A DNA stretch of 64,000 nt, taken from NCBI GenBank assembly GCA_963721115.1, contig CAVRIA010000025.1, positions 1-64,000 of the forward strand. Direction: 5' to 3'. A program made the position numbers and the translations under genes. This DNA is from CAVRIA01 sp963721115 (GTDB taxonomy: Bacteria; Desulfobacterota; Binatia; HRBIN30; CADEER01). The notes under the pieces were generated by a model that made no database searches, was not told the DNA's origin, and saw nothing but the letters and a program-made list of their open reading frames with translations. Shown here piece after piece: positions 1 through 8,054 of this stretch (positions are counted from its first letter, which is position 1; each line of letters begins with the position of its first letter).

Positions 1-1038
1 TTTCAGCGTCGCGGGACGGGCACAAGGGTCGATCCAGGCGTCGATCCGCGCCCACTGGCCGTCGAGCCATTCGACGCGGGCGTCGGGGGCGTGCGGAATG
101 GCGGCGCTCGGCACGCGCCAGAAGCGCAGATGAATGGTGCGGCCGACCAGCTTGCCGTTCCAGATGTCGCTCAAGCTTGCCGTGCCCTCGAAGCCGACGT
201 GAGCGAGAAATGCCACGTCGACGTCGGGACGCGCTTCCAGCAGTGCCATCACGCCACCCAGATGCGGCGGCAGTACGTGGCGCAGGAGCCGCAGGCGCTC
301 GCAGCGCCCGCGTTGGCCGCTCTCCGACAGACGGGCCAGGGCTCGGTCTCGCTTCGCCGGCGAGAACCGGGTGCCCTCGGGGAAGATCAGGATGCCGTCG
401 CGGTCGCCCAGATCCGTGGCGAGCTGACGGACGATGGCGATCTCTTTGTCGGGGGCGCCGGAGACACGGCGGATGAAGGCGTTGCGCGTGCGCTGCCCCA
501 CCACGTCGAGACACGGATCCCACAGCAGTTCCCGTTTCATCACCCAGCGCAATCGCAGCGTCCGAGGGTGTGACGCGAACACGGCGGGCAGCAACGTGTC
601 CAATGTGCTGGCGTGGCGACTGAAGAGGAAGAGTGGGCCGCGGCTTACCGCCTCGCGGCCTGCAACCTCCGTCCGCATGCCAAACAGCCGCGTCGTGCCA
701 CCGAAGAGCGCGCCCGCCCAGATGTGTTGCAGGACCAGGTTCCAGGCAACGAAGCGTTCGCGATTGCCACCGGCCCATACGCCGCTGGCTATCCATACCA
801 ACAGGCTCGCGACGAGGCCGAGCGCCTCACACGCAAAATAGAGCGTCAATGCCAGGACGCAGCGCACCGTCGCCAGGTGGCCGGTGCGCCGCGCCGCGTC
901 GATCGCCAGTGCGAGTGACACGCAGACGGGCAACAGCGCGGCGGTCAGGATCCCCAGACACAGATAGAGAGGAATCGTGACCACCCGCCGGCCCCAACGC
1001 TCCGCGAAGCGCTCGTCGATGGTTGCCGCGTGGCTCAT
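1..1038 (-). CDS. 1-acyl-glycerol-3-phosphate acyltransferase-like membrane protein (partial)
   Basis: PlsC-type acyltransferase whose C-terminus runs off the left edge; 346 codons are visible from an ATG at 1038. Hydrophobic segments lie around residues 20-45, 58-84 and 100-118. The catalytic HX4D motif follows (RHASTLD, His142/Asp147), then the acceptor-site FPEGTR at 219-224. The late 'W..W..ID.W' pattern recalls the YihG-like membrane branch. The family transfers acyl chains to lysophospholipid at the inner membrane; the actual substrate cannot be read here. Its start lies only 3 bp beyond the stop of the broken SDR upstream, so it may now be expressed from that gene's former promoter. 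Confidence 0.85.
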   Translation of the reverse strand, partial: MSHAATIDERFAERWGRRVVTIPLYLCLGILTAALLPVCVSLALAIDAARRTGHLATVRCVLALTLYFACEALGLVASLLVWIASGVWAGGNRERFVAWNLVLQHIWAGALFGGTTRLFGMRTEVAGREAVSRGPLFLFSRHASTLDTLLPAVFASHPRTLRLRWVMKRELLWDPCLDVVGQRTRNAFIRRVSGAPDKEIAIVRQLATDLGDRDGILIFPEGTRFSPAKRDRALARLSESGQRGRCERLRLLRHVLPPHLGGVMALLEARPDVDVAFLAHVGFEGTASLSDIWNGKLVGRTIHLRFWRVPSAAIPHAPDARVEWLDGQWARIDAWIDPCARPATLK

Positions 1039-1041
1039 GCG

Positions 1042-1305
1042 TCAACCGACCGCACCGCGGCGGATCCTTTTTCGACCCGAGCGATCACAGCAGAGCAGCC
1101 ACACCTGCGCTGCGCGGGCCGCCGGGGCCGTCGCGGTGGCGAGACCAATCCCCGAGTTGGCGCCGGTCACGAGGCAGACGCGTCCGCTGAGATCGACCGC
1201 CAGATCCCGCGCGTGGAAACGGCGCGCGTGCCGCGCGAAACCGCTGCGGTCGAACGCCAAGACGATCGTACGATCGAGGAGGCCGTCGAGCAGACCGAAG
1301 TTCAT
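1042..1305 (-). pseudogene. Truncated short-chain dehydrogenase (DHRS12-like) N-terminus
   Basis: An 87-codon fragment with a clear SDR cofactor-binding start: a short amphipathic lead, then 'VCLVTGANSGIGLATATA' (TGxxxGxG) and the second Rossmann strand 'AAQVWLLC'. After that point the sequence loses all SDR character and stops, so the YxxxK active site and about 200 residues are missing. The lost part is not present in another frame nearby; the next gene starts 3 bp later. The fragment before the motif resembles SDRs of the DHRS12 type. Probably a deletion remnant. An in-frame upstream ATG at 1371 is less likely as the start. Confidence 0.7.
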
Positions 1306-1430
1306 TTCAAGCGAAGCCCACGCCCTCCTTCTATCCGTGGCTCGCCCGCACGTCAATCCTTGTCCAGACACTACTTGACGGGCTCGATCGCCCGGGTTAG
1401 GAAGGTGTCACCGGTCACAAGGAGGATCTG

Positions 1431-1592
1431 ATGTCCATTTCCACAGTCGCCCTGCCGCGCACAAGCAATGAGTCCGAGTCCGGCCGGGGCGCGTCTGAAG
1501 TTGTCGGTTTTGACCTGCCCCGTATCGAGCGGGCGGTGCGGGAGATCCTGTTGGCGCTCGGGCTGCTGCGGCAGCAGGCCTGCGCATGTTGA
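1431..1592 (+). pseudogene. N-terminal remnant of GTP cyclohydrolase I (folE)
   Basis: A 53-codon frame with a strong ribosome binding site (AAGGAGG about 7 bp before ATG 1431). Residues 28-43 read 'DLPRIERAVREILLAL', which matches the start of FolE, where 'GEDPxREGL' normally follows. Here it turns into unrelated sequence (LGLLRQQACAC) and stops; no continuation of FolE is visible in any frame downstream. The stop overlaps the start region of the next gene (ATG 1586), so this remnant may act as a translated leader that couples translation into the chalcone-isomerase-like gene. It cannot encode an active cyclohydrolase. Confidence 0.6.
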
Positions 1593-2266
1593 AGTCCGCC
1601 GCCAGCGGCTGGCGCGCTGCGCCCACGCTCGCATCCCGTTTCACCATTTGGCGCGTCGCGCTCGTCGTTGTGAGCACGATCCTGTTGATCGGTCCCATGC
1701 CCCGTTCCGGAAAGGCCGCGGACATCGAGGGCGTGCACTTCGCGGAGCAGTACCAGCGCGGCGACCTCATCCTCGAGCTCCATTGCGTCGGTCTGTTGCG
1801 CTACAAGATCCTCTTCAAGGGCTACGTCGCCGGCTTGTACCTTGGCCCGGTCGCAGACCCCCCGGATGCCCTCGCGGACGTTTCGAAGCGTCTCGAGATG
1901 AGCTATTTCTGGAGGATCGACGGTGCCGACATCCGCGAGGCCGGGGACCGGATTCTGGCGCAGAACGTCGCGCCTGACACCCTCGCGGGATTGCGGCCGC
2001 GCCTCGAACAGATCAACGCGCTCTACGACAGCGTCGAACCGGGCGACCGATACGCGCTGACCTACGTTCCGGGGCTTGGAACCGAGCTGGCACTGAACGG
2101 CCGGAGCAAGGGGGTCATTCCTGGAGCCGATTTCGCCGCCGCGTATTTTCGCATCTGGCTCGGTGAGCGGCCGATCGATACGGCACTGAGGGATCAGCTG
2201 CTGACCTGCACCGACCGGTCCGTGGCGCGAGCCGACCCCGGCGCCGCGCGCACGGATATTCGATGA
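1586..2266 (+). CDS. Chalcone isomerase-like periplasmic protein
   Basis: 226 residues. An N-terminal hydrophobic stretch (about 24-38) ending near 'SGKAADI' looks like a signal peptide. The mature part follows the chalcone-isomerase-like pattern: 'KILFKGYVAGLYLG', 'LEMSYFWRIDG', 'VEPGDRYALTYVPG', then 'GADFAAAYFRIWLGERPI' near the C-terminus. Bacterial members are exported or lipid-associated proteins of unproven activity; the name reflects fold, not demonstrated flavonoid chemistry. It starts inside the folE remnant and overlaps the following membrane gene by 4 bp (ATGA), implying co-translation of the two. Confidence 0.75.
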   Translation: MLKSAASGWRAAPTLASRFTIWRVALVVVSTILLIGPMPRSGKAADIEGVHFAEQYQRGDLILELHCVGLLRYKILFKGYVAGLYLGPVADPPDALADVSKRLEMSYFWRIDGADIREAGDRILAQNVAPDTLAGLRPRLEQINALYDSVEPGDRYALTYVPGLGTELALNGRSKGVIPGADFAAAYFRIWLGERPIDTALRDQLLTCTDRSVARADPGAARTDIR

Positions 2267-2814
2267 GGTTCACCATGGATCGACAACGATGCACGATGGC
2301 GTGGCTGAACATCGTCGGCGGCATCGCCGTCCTCGGCAGCTACGGGTATGGATTCGCGACACACCCGCAGAGCGGCGAGGCCTTGTGGGGCGGCGTGCCA
2401 CTCGGTCTCCGGCCGCTCTACACCGCCTCGATGCTGCTTGCGGCCGCAGGGTATTTCCCGCTGACGGCGTTCCTGCTGTTCCGAGCCGACCCCGATCGCG
2501 TGCGCATCGCTGGGCGGTTCGGGTACGGCTGGCTCAACGTCCTGTATGCCCTCATCCTCCTGCCGTCCGCGTTGTGGATGCCGCTGACGTTCCGCCTCAT
2601 CGCCGGCTGGGATGTCACGTTGTGGTGGACGATCCGCGTCGTCCTGGCCCTGGTCGGGCTCGGATCACTGGGGTTACTGGCCGCCCTGTTGATGCTGACA
2701 CCGCGCCGACCCGCGCTGGCGTATGGGCTCGCGGTGGTGGGCGCGGTGCTGTTCTGCATTCAGACCGCGCTCCTCGATGCGCTGGTGTGGCCGGCGTTCT
2801 TCCCGTCGAGCTGA
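2263..2814 (+). CDS. Five-helix integral membrane protein, unknown function
   Basis: 183 residues with five predicted membrane segments, around 13-31, 55-73, 87-108, 124-145 and 152-175. Aromatic and Pro residues lie in loops (for example 'LPSALWMPLTF'). Size and helix number recall TspO/MBR-type or DoxX-like small membrane proteins, but no diagnostic motif was found, so no function is assigned. Its ATG overlaps the stop of the chalcone-isomerase-like gene (ATGA), making a two-gene unit; another ATG 12 bp downstream is possible. A membrane partner for the exported protein is only an inference. Confidence 0.65.
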   Translation: MRFTMDRQRCTMAWLNIVGGIAVLGSYGYGFATHPQSGEALWGGVPLGLRPLYTASMLLAAAGYFPLTAFLLFRADPDRVRIAGRFGYGWLNVLYALILLPSALWMPLTFRLIAGWDVTLWWTIRVVLALVGLGSLGLLAALLMLTPRRPALAYGLAVVGAVLFCIQTALLDALVWPAFFPSS

Positions 2815-2962
2815 GAGGAGCGCGTGGGAGCGGTCGCTCCTACAGATGCTCATCGACGCCGGGTTCGCTGAGGCGAAGCTCCACGGCCGGACCGGCTACC
2901 GGACGTTCGGCCCTTGGCTTCCCACTTGCGATGACCATCGCGGTCGGATAACCCATCCTACC

Positions 2963-3217
2963 ATGGGTACGAAGGTCAAGGTGTCGGTGACGATCGAGCG
3001 AGACCTTCTCAAAGAGGTCGAACGGCTCTCCGAACACAAGAGCCGTAGCGAGGTGTTCGAACGCGCCCTGAGCGCCTGGGTTCGAAACCAAGCGCGTGTC
3101 GCCCTGGACCAGGCCATCGAGTCCTACTATCGGTCGCGTGGCGCCGAGGAGCGCGAGGACGACGAACACTGGGCAGATCTGGGCGACGAGGCGATCCGCA
3201 AGAGTTGGCGTGGTTGA
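2963..3217 (+). CDS. Ribbon-helix-helix antitoxin (MazE/CopG-like)
   Basis: 84 residues from ATG 2963. The N-terminus has the RHH pattern: a basic beta strand 'KVKVSVTIERDLL' followed by 'HKSRSEVFERALSAWVRNQ', which would form the two DNA-binding helices. The acidic C-terminal half (residues 50-84) would be the toxin-contacting tail. It overlaps the downstream PemK/MazF-like gene, the usual antitoxin-first order. By family, it represses its own promoter and neutralises the toxin. No operator was recognised; the upstream 150 bp is GC-rich without a clear repeat. Confidence 0.75.
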   Translation: MGTKVKVSVTIERDLLKEVERLSEHKSRSEVFERALSAWVRNQARVALDQAIESYYRSRGAEEREDDEHWADLGDEAIRKSWRG

Positions 3218-3570
3218 CGGAGCCGGCTCCATACCCGCGCCGGGGTCATCTGTACTGGGTGCGCATCCCAGACGAGCCCGCTGGGAAGCGACGTCCCGCC
3301 TTGGTCGTGTCGCCCGACGCTCGCAATCGCCTGGCCACGGACGTCCTGGTCGTACCGGTCTCGAGCGTACTGCGTGACGCCCCGACCCACGTCCGTTTGC
3401 GCAAACGCGAAGGCGGGTTGAATCAGCAGTCCATGGCGAAGTGCGAACAGATCACGACCTTGCGGCGTGACCGGCTCACACCGCGTCCGATCGGCGGCTC
3501 CCTGTCCGCGCATCGAATGCTCGAGATCGAGAAAGCAATCTTGCGCGCCATCGGGGTGCCCGTCTCGTAG
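3205..3570 (+). CDS. MazF/PemK-family endoribonuclease toxin
   Basis: 121 residues; small beta-barrel toxin of the MazF/PemK type. It shows the opening 'RRGHLYWVRIPDEPAGKRR' with 'PALVVSPD', the middle 'VLVVPVSSVLR', and 'GLNQQSMAKCEQITTL', matching the conserved Ser/Thr-rich catalytic and dimer strands of the family (mRNA interferase). There is no ATG: candidate starts are TTG at 3205 or TTG at 3214. The latter overlaps the antitoxin stop (TTGA), so translation is coupled to the antitoxin. Predicted effect is growth arrest by RNA cleavage when free of its partner; sequence specificity cannot be predicted. Confidence 0.78.
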   Translation: MAWLTEPAPYPRRGHLYWVRIPDEPAGKRRPALVVSPDARNRLATDVLVVPVSSVLRDAPTHVRLRKREGGLNQQSMAKCEQITTLRRDRLTPRPIGGSLSAHRMLEIEKAILRAIGVPVS

Positions 3571-3744
3571 GTCGTGGCGCTTCCGGCGAGTCGCTTCGGC
3601 GGGTGATGAATGAAAGATCCGTCGCTGGCCCGATCTGGAGGAAGCGCCGCAGCCGAAGGTCGTTCTCCGCACTCCGAACCGGAGAAGTCGAAAACCAGCG
3701 TTCGAGGAACGTCTGCCGCAGGGCCGGCGGCGTGGGGTGGGCCG

Positions 3745-4296
3745 TCAGGGCAACTCGTCGTAGCGGATGCTGAGAATCTCGAGCTCCTCCGGGCCACGTG
3801 GGGTGCGCATGGTCACGGCGTCGCCGACCGACGCCTTCAGCAGGGCGGTAGCGATGGGCGAGATCCAGGACACGCGCCCGCGGCCGGGGTCGAGCTCGTC
3901 GACGCCGACGATGCTCACGGTGCGCTCCGCGCCGGATTCGTCGACGACCGTGACGGTGGCGCCGAAGTAGACGCGATCGTGGCTCTTGCCCGCGTTATCC
4001 ACCACCACCGCGCTGTCGAGGCGCTTGGACAGGAAGCGGATGCGGCGGTCGATCTCGCGCAGCTTCCGCTTTCCATAGATGTAGTCACCGTTCTCCGAGC
4101 GATCGCCGTTACTGGCCGCCCACGCGATCGTGTCGACCAGCTTCGGGCGGTCGACCGTCCACAGCCGCGCCAGCTCGTCGTTCAGCCGCTTGTGGCCGGC
4201 GGGCGTGATGTAGTTGGTGAAGCCGCCGGGGAGGGCGGCGGCACCGACATCCAGCTCGTCGTCGCCGTCAGATTCCTTGGTGAACGCCTTGCTCAT
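3745..4296 (-). CDS. greB: Transcription elongation factor GreB
   Basis: 183 residues from ATG 4296 (an ATG 24 bp upstream is possible, but the typical GreB opening 'MSKAFTKE' supports this one). It contains the N-terminal coiled coil ('YITPAGHKRLNDELARLW' through 'ENGDYIYGKRKLREIDRRI', whose acidic tip reaches the RNA polymerase active site) and the C-terminal FKBP-like domain ('VYFGATVTVVDESG', 'ISPIATALLKASVGD'). The 'GDRSENGDYIYGKR' signature separates GreB from GreA. It rescues backtracked polymerase by stimulating transcript cleavage. It is transcribed alone on the minus strand, convergent with the toxin-antitoxin pair. Confidence 0.92.
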   Translation of the reverse strand: MSKAFTKESDGDDELDVGAAALPGGFTNYITPAGHKRLNDELARLWTVDRPKLVDTIAWAASNGDRSENGDYIYGKRKLREIDRRIRFLSKRLDSAVVVDNAGKSHDRVYFGATVTVVDESGAERTVSIVGVDELDPGRGRVSWISPIATALLKASVGDAVTMRTPRGPEELEILSIRYDELP

Positions 4297-4608
4297 CTTC
4301 TCGATCGCGCTGTCTACCACAGCTGGCGCAAATGTCAGCAGGCAGCGGGCGGGCGCGCACTACAGTACGTGCGCGGCATCATGTCCAGCAACGACAAGGA
4401 CCGGCGAGCGGGCAGCGGGTTGCTGGCGCGGCATCAGGAGAAAAGCGTCACTTCGTTTCGGGCAAATGTGAAACGGCCGGGATATCGATTGCCTTGCCCG
4501 CTGAAGGTCTCCGGAAATTTAGGCAAGGGCAAGAAGCATACGTGCTCGACCTTGACGGCATGTCCATCTCTCGCTAAGGCACGAACGCTTCATGAGGGCA
4601 AAGTAGTG
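4297..4608. other. Intergenic region between greB and the lipoprotein-sorting gene
   Basis: 312 bp between two divergently read genes, so promoters for both should lie here. I could not identify a convincing sigma-70 pair. An imperfect inverted repeat with arms of about 10 bp (TTGCCTTGCC at 4489 and GGCAAGGGCAA ending at 4532) could form a hairpin in the leader of the rightward gene. No coding signal was seen. Confidence 0.35.
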
Positions 4609-5394
4609 ATGAGTATCGCGACCAGGACGCTGCGGTGTACGGCGCTGTTTGCGGCGCTCGGCGCACTGCCGATGAGCTCAGCGGCGCGGGCCGAAGATCA
4701 AGCTGCCCGGACGCTGGTCGAGCACGCCCTCGCAGCGCTGCCGAAAGTTCCCTTCGTGGCAACTCTGGATCTGTCGAGGAACAACGCCGAGCCGAGGCGG
4801 CTCAGCATGCGAAGCAAGACACTCCGCGGTGCTCGCGCCAGCTACCTGGAAGTCGAAGCACCGCAAGAGTTCAAGGGGATGAGGTTCCTGTTCATCGAAC
4901 GCCCCGACGCCCCGCCCCAGCAGTTCATGAAGGCAGTGTTCACCCGTAAGCCGTTGGAGATTCTAGGGGAAATTCGACAGCGACCCTTCCTCGGTTCGAC
5001 CTTCTACATCGCCGATCTCGTCGAGCCGCGTGTGGACGATTACACGTACGAGTTCGTCGGTTCCGAGGAGATCCTCGGCCGGCAGTGCAGTCTCGTCGAG
5101 AGCGTTCCGAAGAAGATGCGCGACGGGCTCTACGGCAAGACCGTCATCGCCATCGATCCAAAGGAGCTGGTCGTCCTGAAGCGGCAGTTCTTCGACAAGA
5201 ACGGCAAGCCGGCCAAATTGTGGATCGTCGAGAAGGTCGAACACGTCGACGGCTTCTCGCCCTTGACCGTGCAGCGCATGACCGACTTGCGCACCAACGA
5301 GGAATGGGTGCTGCACATCCACGACATCCACTACAACGTCGACATACCGGACAGCATCTTCGATCCGGCTTACCTGGCCCGCAGCGTGGACTGA
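4609..5394 (+). CDS. Outer membrane lipoprotein-sorting protein (LolA-like fold)
   Basis: 261 residues from ATG 4609 (GTG 4606 is also possible). A signal peptide runs to about residue 27 ('MSSAARAED'). The mature part is an unclosed beta-barrel-type domain seen in LolA-like/'lipoprotein-sorting' proteins: 'YLEVEAPQEFKGMRFLFIER', 'LGSTFYIADLVEP', then 'LVVLKRQFFDKNGKPAKLW' and the closing 'LHIHDIHYNVDIPDSIFDPAYLAR'. Such proteins are periplasmic and in related bacteria sit beside RND/MMPL exporters; no exporter is adjacent here. Unlike classical LolA, the substrate is unknown. It stands alone, facing the acyl-CoA dehydrogenase operon. Confidence 0.8.
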   Translation: MSIATRTLRCTALFAALGALPMSSAARAEDQAARTLVEHALAALPKVPFVATLDLSRNNAEPRRLSMRSKTLRGARASYLEVEAPQEFKGMRFLFIERPDAPPQQFMKAVFTRKPLEILGEIRQRPFLGSTFYIADLVEPRVDDYTYEFVGSEEILGRQCSLVESVPKKMRDGLYGKTVIAIDPKELVVLKRQFFDKNGKPAKLWIVEKVEHVDGFSPLTVQRMTDLRTNEEWVLHIHDIHYNVDIPDSIFDPAYLARSVD

Positions 5395-5428
5395 GCGACC
5401 TGACACCTGCCGGCCCACGCCGCGGCGT

Positions 5429-5566
5429 CTACGTCTGCACCCTCGGAATGCCGAGATGCAGCCACTCTACAGCCAGGTAGAGCATCAGGAAGCTGCCGAT
5501 GGTGCCGGTGCCGCCCATCACCGTGGCGACGGTGATGACCCGGCCTGCGGCCTCGCGCCAATCCAC
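5429..5566 (-). CDS. Possible small single-pass membrane protein
   Basis: A 45-codon frame from GTG 5566, starting 11 bp after the stop of the acyl-CoA dehydrogenase gene. It encodes one good hydrophobic helix ('VMGGTGTIGSFLMLYLAVEW') and a short tail. No clear ribosome binding site. Position and hydrophobicity argue for a real co-transcribed micro-protein; the short length argues for caution. Confidence 0.3.
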   Translation of the reverse strand: MDWREAAGRVITVATVMGGTGTIGSFLMLYLAVEWLHLGIPRVQT

Positions 5567-5576
5567 CTGTTGCCGC

Positions 5577-6635
5577 TCAGGCCCCGGCTCGAAAGCGTTC
5601 CACGATGGCGTCCAGGTGGCGTACCCGGGCGCCCAGCGTCTGGTCGAAGCTGCGGGCCCGCTTGACGAAGAGGTGGGCGTCGCACTCCCAGGTAAACCCC
5701 ATGCCGCCGTGGTTCTGGACGTTGTCGGCGGCATTCCGGATGTAGGCGTCGGCGCAGAGGATCTTGGCCACGGAGGCCTGGAAGGCCGCGTCGGCAGCCG
5801 CGTCGCGCACGGAGACGGTCGCGTAGATGGTGGCGGAGCGCGCCACCTCGGCCCGTACCGCCATGTCGGAGCAGCGGTGCTTCACCGCCTGGAACGAGCC
5901 GATCGGCTTGCCGAACTGGTGGCGCACCTTGCCGTACTCGACCGACATCTCGACCGTACGCTGGATGGCCCCCACCGCCTCCGCACAAGCCAGTACGGTA
6001 CCCTCGTGTCGCAGTCGCGACACGGCGGCCGCATCGGCCGAGAGCGAGACCGCGCGGGCGCCATGCAGGCGTACGTCGGCCAGCGAACGAGTCGGATCCA
6101 TGCTCGGGCGCGATTCCACCGCCACCCCCGCACCGTCGGCCGGGACGAAGAGAACGTCGCTCTCGAGCAGAAACAGAAAGGCGGCGGCGCCGCTCCCGTC
6201 GATCACCGCCTTCCATTCGCCGTCGAGGCGCTCCTCGGTGCGGCGGACGGACCCCGCGGGAGGGCGCTCGATCAAGGCGACTGCGAGAGCGCCGGCCACG
6301 ACGTCGCGGCGCCAGGCGGCGGCCTCGCCGCCTTCTTTGTCTGCCAGCGCATGTGCCGCCAGCACGCTGCCGAGCCAGGGCCCCGGAGCCAGGCTGCGCC
6401 CGAGCTCCTCGAACAGGATCATCTCCTCGGTCAGGCCGTACCCCGCACCGCCGGCGCTCTCGGGCAGCCCGAGGCCGAAGAAGCCGAGCTCCGCCGCGCC
6501 GCGCCAGATGCCGGCGAGCGCCGGCACGCCGGCCGGGCCGAGCTGGCGCACCCGCTCCATCGGCAGCTCCTTCTCGAGGAAGTCGCGTACCGTCTGCTGG
6601 ATCGCGTCCTGATCCGCCGTCTGCATCAAATCCAT
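5577..6635 (-). CDS. Acyl-CoA dehydrogenase (FadE-like, small subunit of a pair)
   Basis: 352 residues, shorter than the usual 380-400. It has the N-terminal helical domain ('LGFFGLGLPESAGGAGYGL', 'EMILFEELGR'), a weakly conserved middle beta domain, and the C-terminal FAD/helical domain ('VRHQFGKPIGSFQAVKHRCSDM', 'NVQNHGGMGFTWE'). FAD-linked desaturation of an acyl-CoA is the family reaction. The poorly conserved middle domain and tandem arrangement with a second ACAD (next gene, 72 bp upstream) resemble the alpha2-beta2 heteromeric ACADs of sterol and side-chain degradation (ChsE-type). The substrate is not readable from sequence. Confidence 0.85.
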   Translation of the reverse strand: MDLMQTADQDAIQQTVRDFLEKELPMERVRQLGPAGVPALAGIWRGAAELGFFGLGLPESAGGAGYGLTEEMILFEELGRSLAPGPWLGSVLAAHALADKEGGEAAAWRRDVVAGALAVALIERPPAGSVRRTEERLDGEWKAVIDGSGAAAFLFLLESDVLFVPADGAGVAVESRPSMDPTRSLADVRLHGARAVSLSADAAAVSRLRHEGTVLACAEAVGAIQRTVEMSVEYGKVRHQFGKPIGSFQAVKHRCSDMAVRAEVARSATIYATVSVRDAAADAAFQASVAKILCADAYIRNAADNVQNHGGMGFTWECDAHLFVKRARSFDQTLGARVRHLDAIVERFRAGA

Positions 6636-6707
6636 TCGTCGTCCTTCACGGAACCCGGCGAGTCGCGATTCGACCGCGACGCCGTCCCACGCTTCGCCTG
6701 CGGTCTC

Positions 6708-7913
6708 TCACCGCGGCAGCCCCAACACGCGGTCGCCGATGATGTTGCGCTGAATGTCCTTCGATCCCGCGGCGATCGTCGCCGAGAAGGCGAGCAGCCA
6801 GCGGAAGACCCAGGTCTCGCGCACCCGCTGGCGGGCGCCGGTCTCGCTGGAGTCCTCGCCGTTCCACTCCAGGGTCTCGGCGCCGAGGATATCCATGGCG
6901 AGCCCGAGAACGCGCTGCTGCAGCTCGGAGAAGAAGAGACGGATGAGCGACGCCTCGGAGCTCGGCATGCCGGTGCGCGCGGTGCGGCTGACGCTGCGGT
7001 AGGTCATGGCGCGCAGCGCCTCGACCTCGGCGCGCGCCAGGGCGAGCCGCCGCGCCGTCTCGTCGTCGTCGAGGGCGGTGCGGCCCCCCTCGCCTTCCAT
7101 CGGCGTCGCGCGGGCGACGTCGACCAGCTCGTCGACCAGACGAGCCAGGCGCACCTGCTCGGAGAGAAAGGCAGTGCCGCGCTCGAAGCTGAGCGTCGAC
7201 ATCGCCACGCGCCAGCCGTCGTTGAGCTTGCCGACCACGTTGGCGCGCGGAATGCGAACGTCGTCGTAGAACACCTCGCAGAAGTCCTGGTGCCCGGCCA
7301 TGGTGCGAATCGGGCGGATCTCCATGCCCTTGGCGTCCATCGGGCAGATCACCCAGCTGATGCCCTTGTGCTTCGGCGCCTCGGGATCGGTGCGCACCAG
7401 CAGCTCCTGGTACTCGGCGATCTGGGCGAAGCTGGTCCAGATCTTCTGCCCGCTGATCACCAGATCGTCGCCGTCGATCACCGCGCGGCACTGCAGGCCG
7501 GCGAGGTCCGAGCCGGCGCCGGGCTCGGAGAACCCCTGGCACCAGACCGTCTCGCCGCGCAGGATGCGGGGCAGGTGAAAGCTCTTCTGCTCCTCGTTGC
7601 CGCAGGCGATCAGCGTCGGCCCGCCGTGGTTGAGCCCGACGAAGAGCGTGTTCGGCTCTTGCGCCTTGGCGCGGGCGAACTCCTCGTACCAGATGAGCTG
7701 CTCCATGAGCGAGGCGCCGCGGCCGCCGTACTCCACCGGCCACGAGATGCCCGCCCAGCCGGCGTCGTACATCTTGCGCTGCCAGGCGAGGTCGAAGTCG
7801 CGCCGCGCCTTCAGGTCGTTCTCCGGCGGCGGCTCCACCGGCTTGTTGGCCTCGATCCAGTCCCGCGCCCGGTGTCGGAACGCCTCCTCCTCGTCGGTGA
7901 ATGCGATGTCCAT
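6708..7913 (-). CDS. Acyl-CoA dehydrogenase (FadE-like, large subunit of a pair)
   Basis: 401 residues, full length. It has N-terminal 'AGWAGISWPVEYGGRG', the flavin/substrate signature 'WCQGFSEPGAGSDLAGLQ', the beta-domain loop 'ISGQKIWTSFAQIAEYQELL', and the closing 'AAGSKDIQRNIIGDRVLGLP' typical of FAD-ACADs. It is the upstream partner of a shorter ACAD in the same direction; together they likely form one heteromeric enzyme oxidising a bulky acyl-CoA. Electrons would pass to ETF. No CoA ligase, hydratase or thiolase lies nearby, so the pathway is not defined by this window. Confidence 0.9.
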   Translation of the reverse strand: MDIAFTDEEEAFRHRARDWIEANKPVEPPPENDLKARRDFDLAWQRKMYDAGWAGISWPVEYGGRGASLMEQLIWYEEFARAKAQEPNTLFVGLNHGGPTLIACGNEEQKSFHLPRILRGETVWCQGFSEPGAGSDLAGLQCRAVIDGDDLVISGQKIWTSFAQIAEYQELLVRTDPEAPKHKGISWVICPMDAKGMEIRPIRTMAGHQDFCEVFYDDVRIPRANVVGKLNDGWRVAMSTLSFERGTAFLSEQVRLARLVDELVDVARATPMEGEGGRTALDDDETARRLALARAEVEALRAMTYRSVSRTARTGMPSSEASLIRLFFSELQQRVLGLAMDILGAETLEWNGEDSSETGARQRVRETWVFRWLLAFSATIAAGSKDIQRNIIGDRVLGLPR

Positions 7914-8003
7914 CGCCGGGGCTTATTCACCGGACGGCGTCGCGGTGCAAGTCGCGCCGGCCGGGGGCGGAGATCCAAGGAGCGCAGCCTCGCAAATCTC
8001 TTG

Positions 8004-8031
8004 TTGATTCGGGACTGCCCGCTGGTATAAG
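8004..8031 (+). promoter_or_regulatory. Sigma-70-type promoter of the Cys/Lys-rich secreted protein
   Basis: TTGATT (8004-8009), 16-bp spacer, TATAAG (8026-8031), followed by GGGAGG at 8041-8046 and ATG at 8055. The leader would be very short. It lies in the divergent gap with the acyl-CoA dehydrogenase operon. Confidence 0.6.
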
Positions 8032-8054
8032 CCTTCGCCAGGGAGGGACATGCC

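Noticed and set aside
5499..8030. An 843-codon plus-strand open frame
   Set aside because: Antisense shadow of the two acyl-CoA dehydrogenases. It lacks domain similarity and arises from high GC at third positions.
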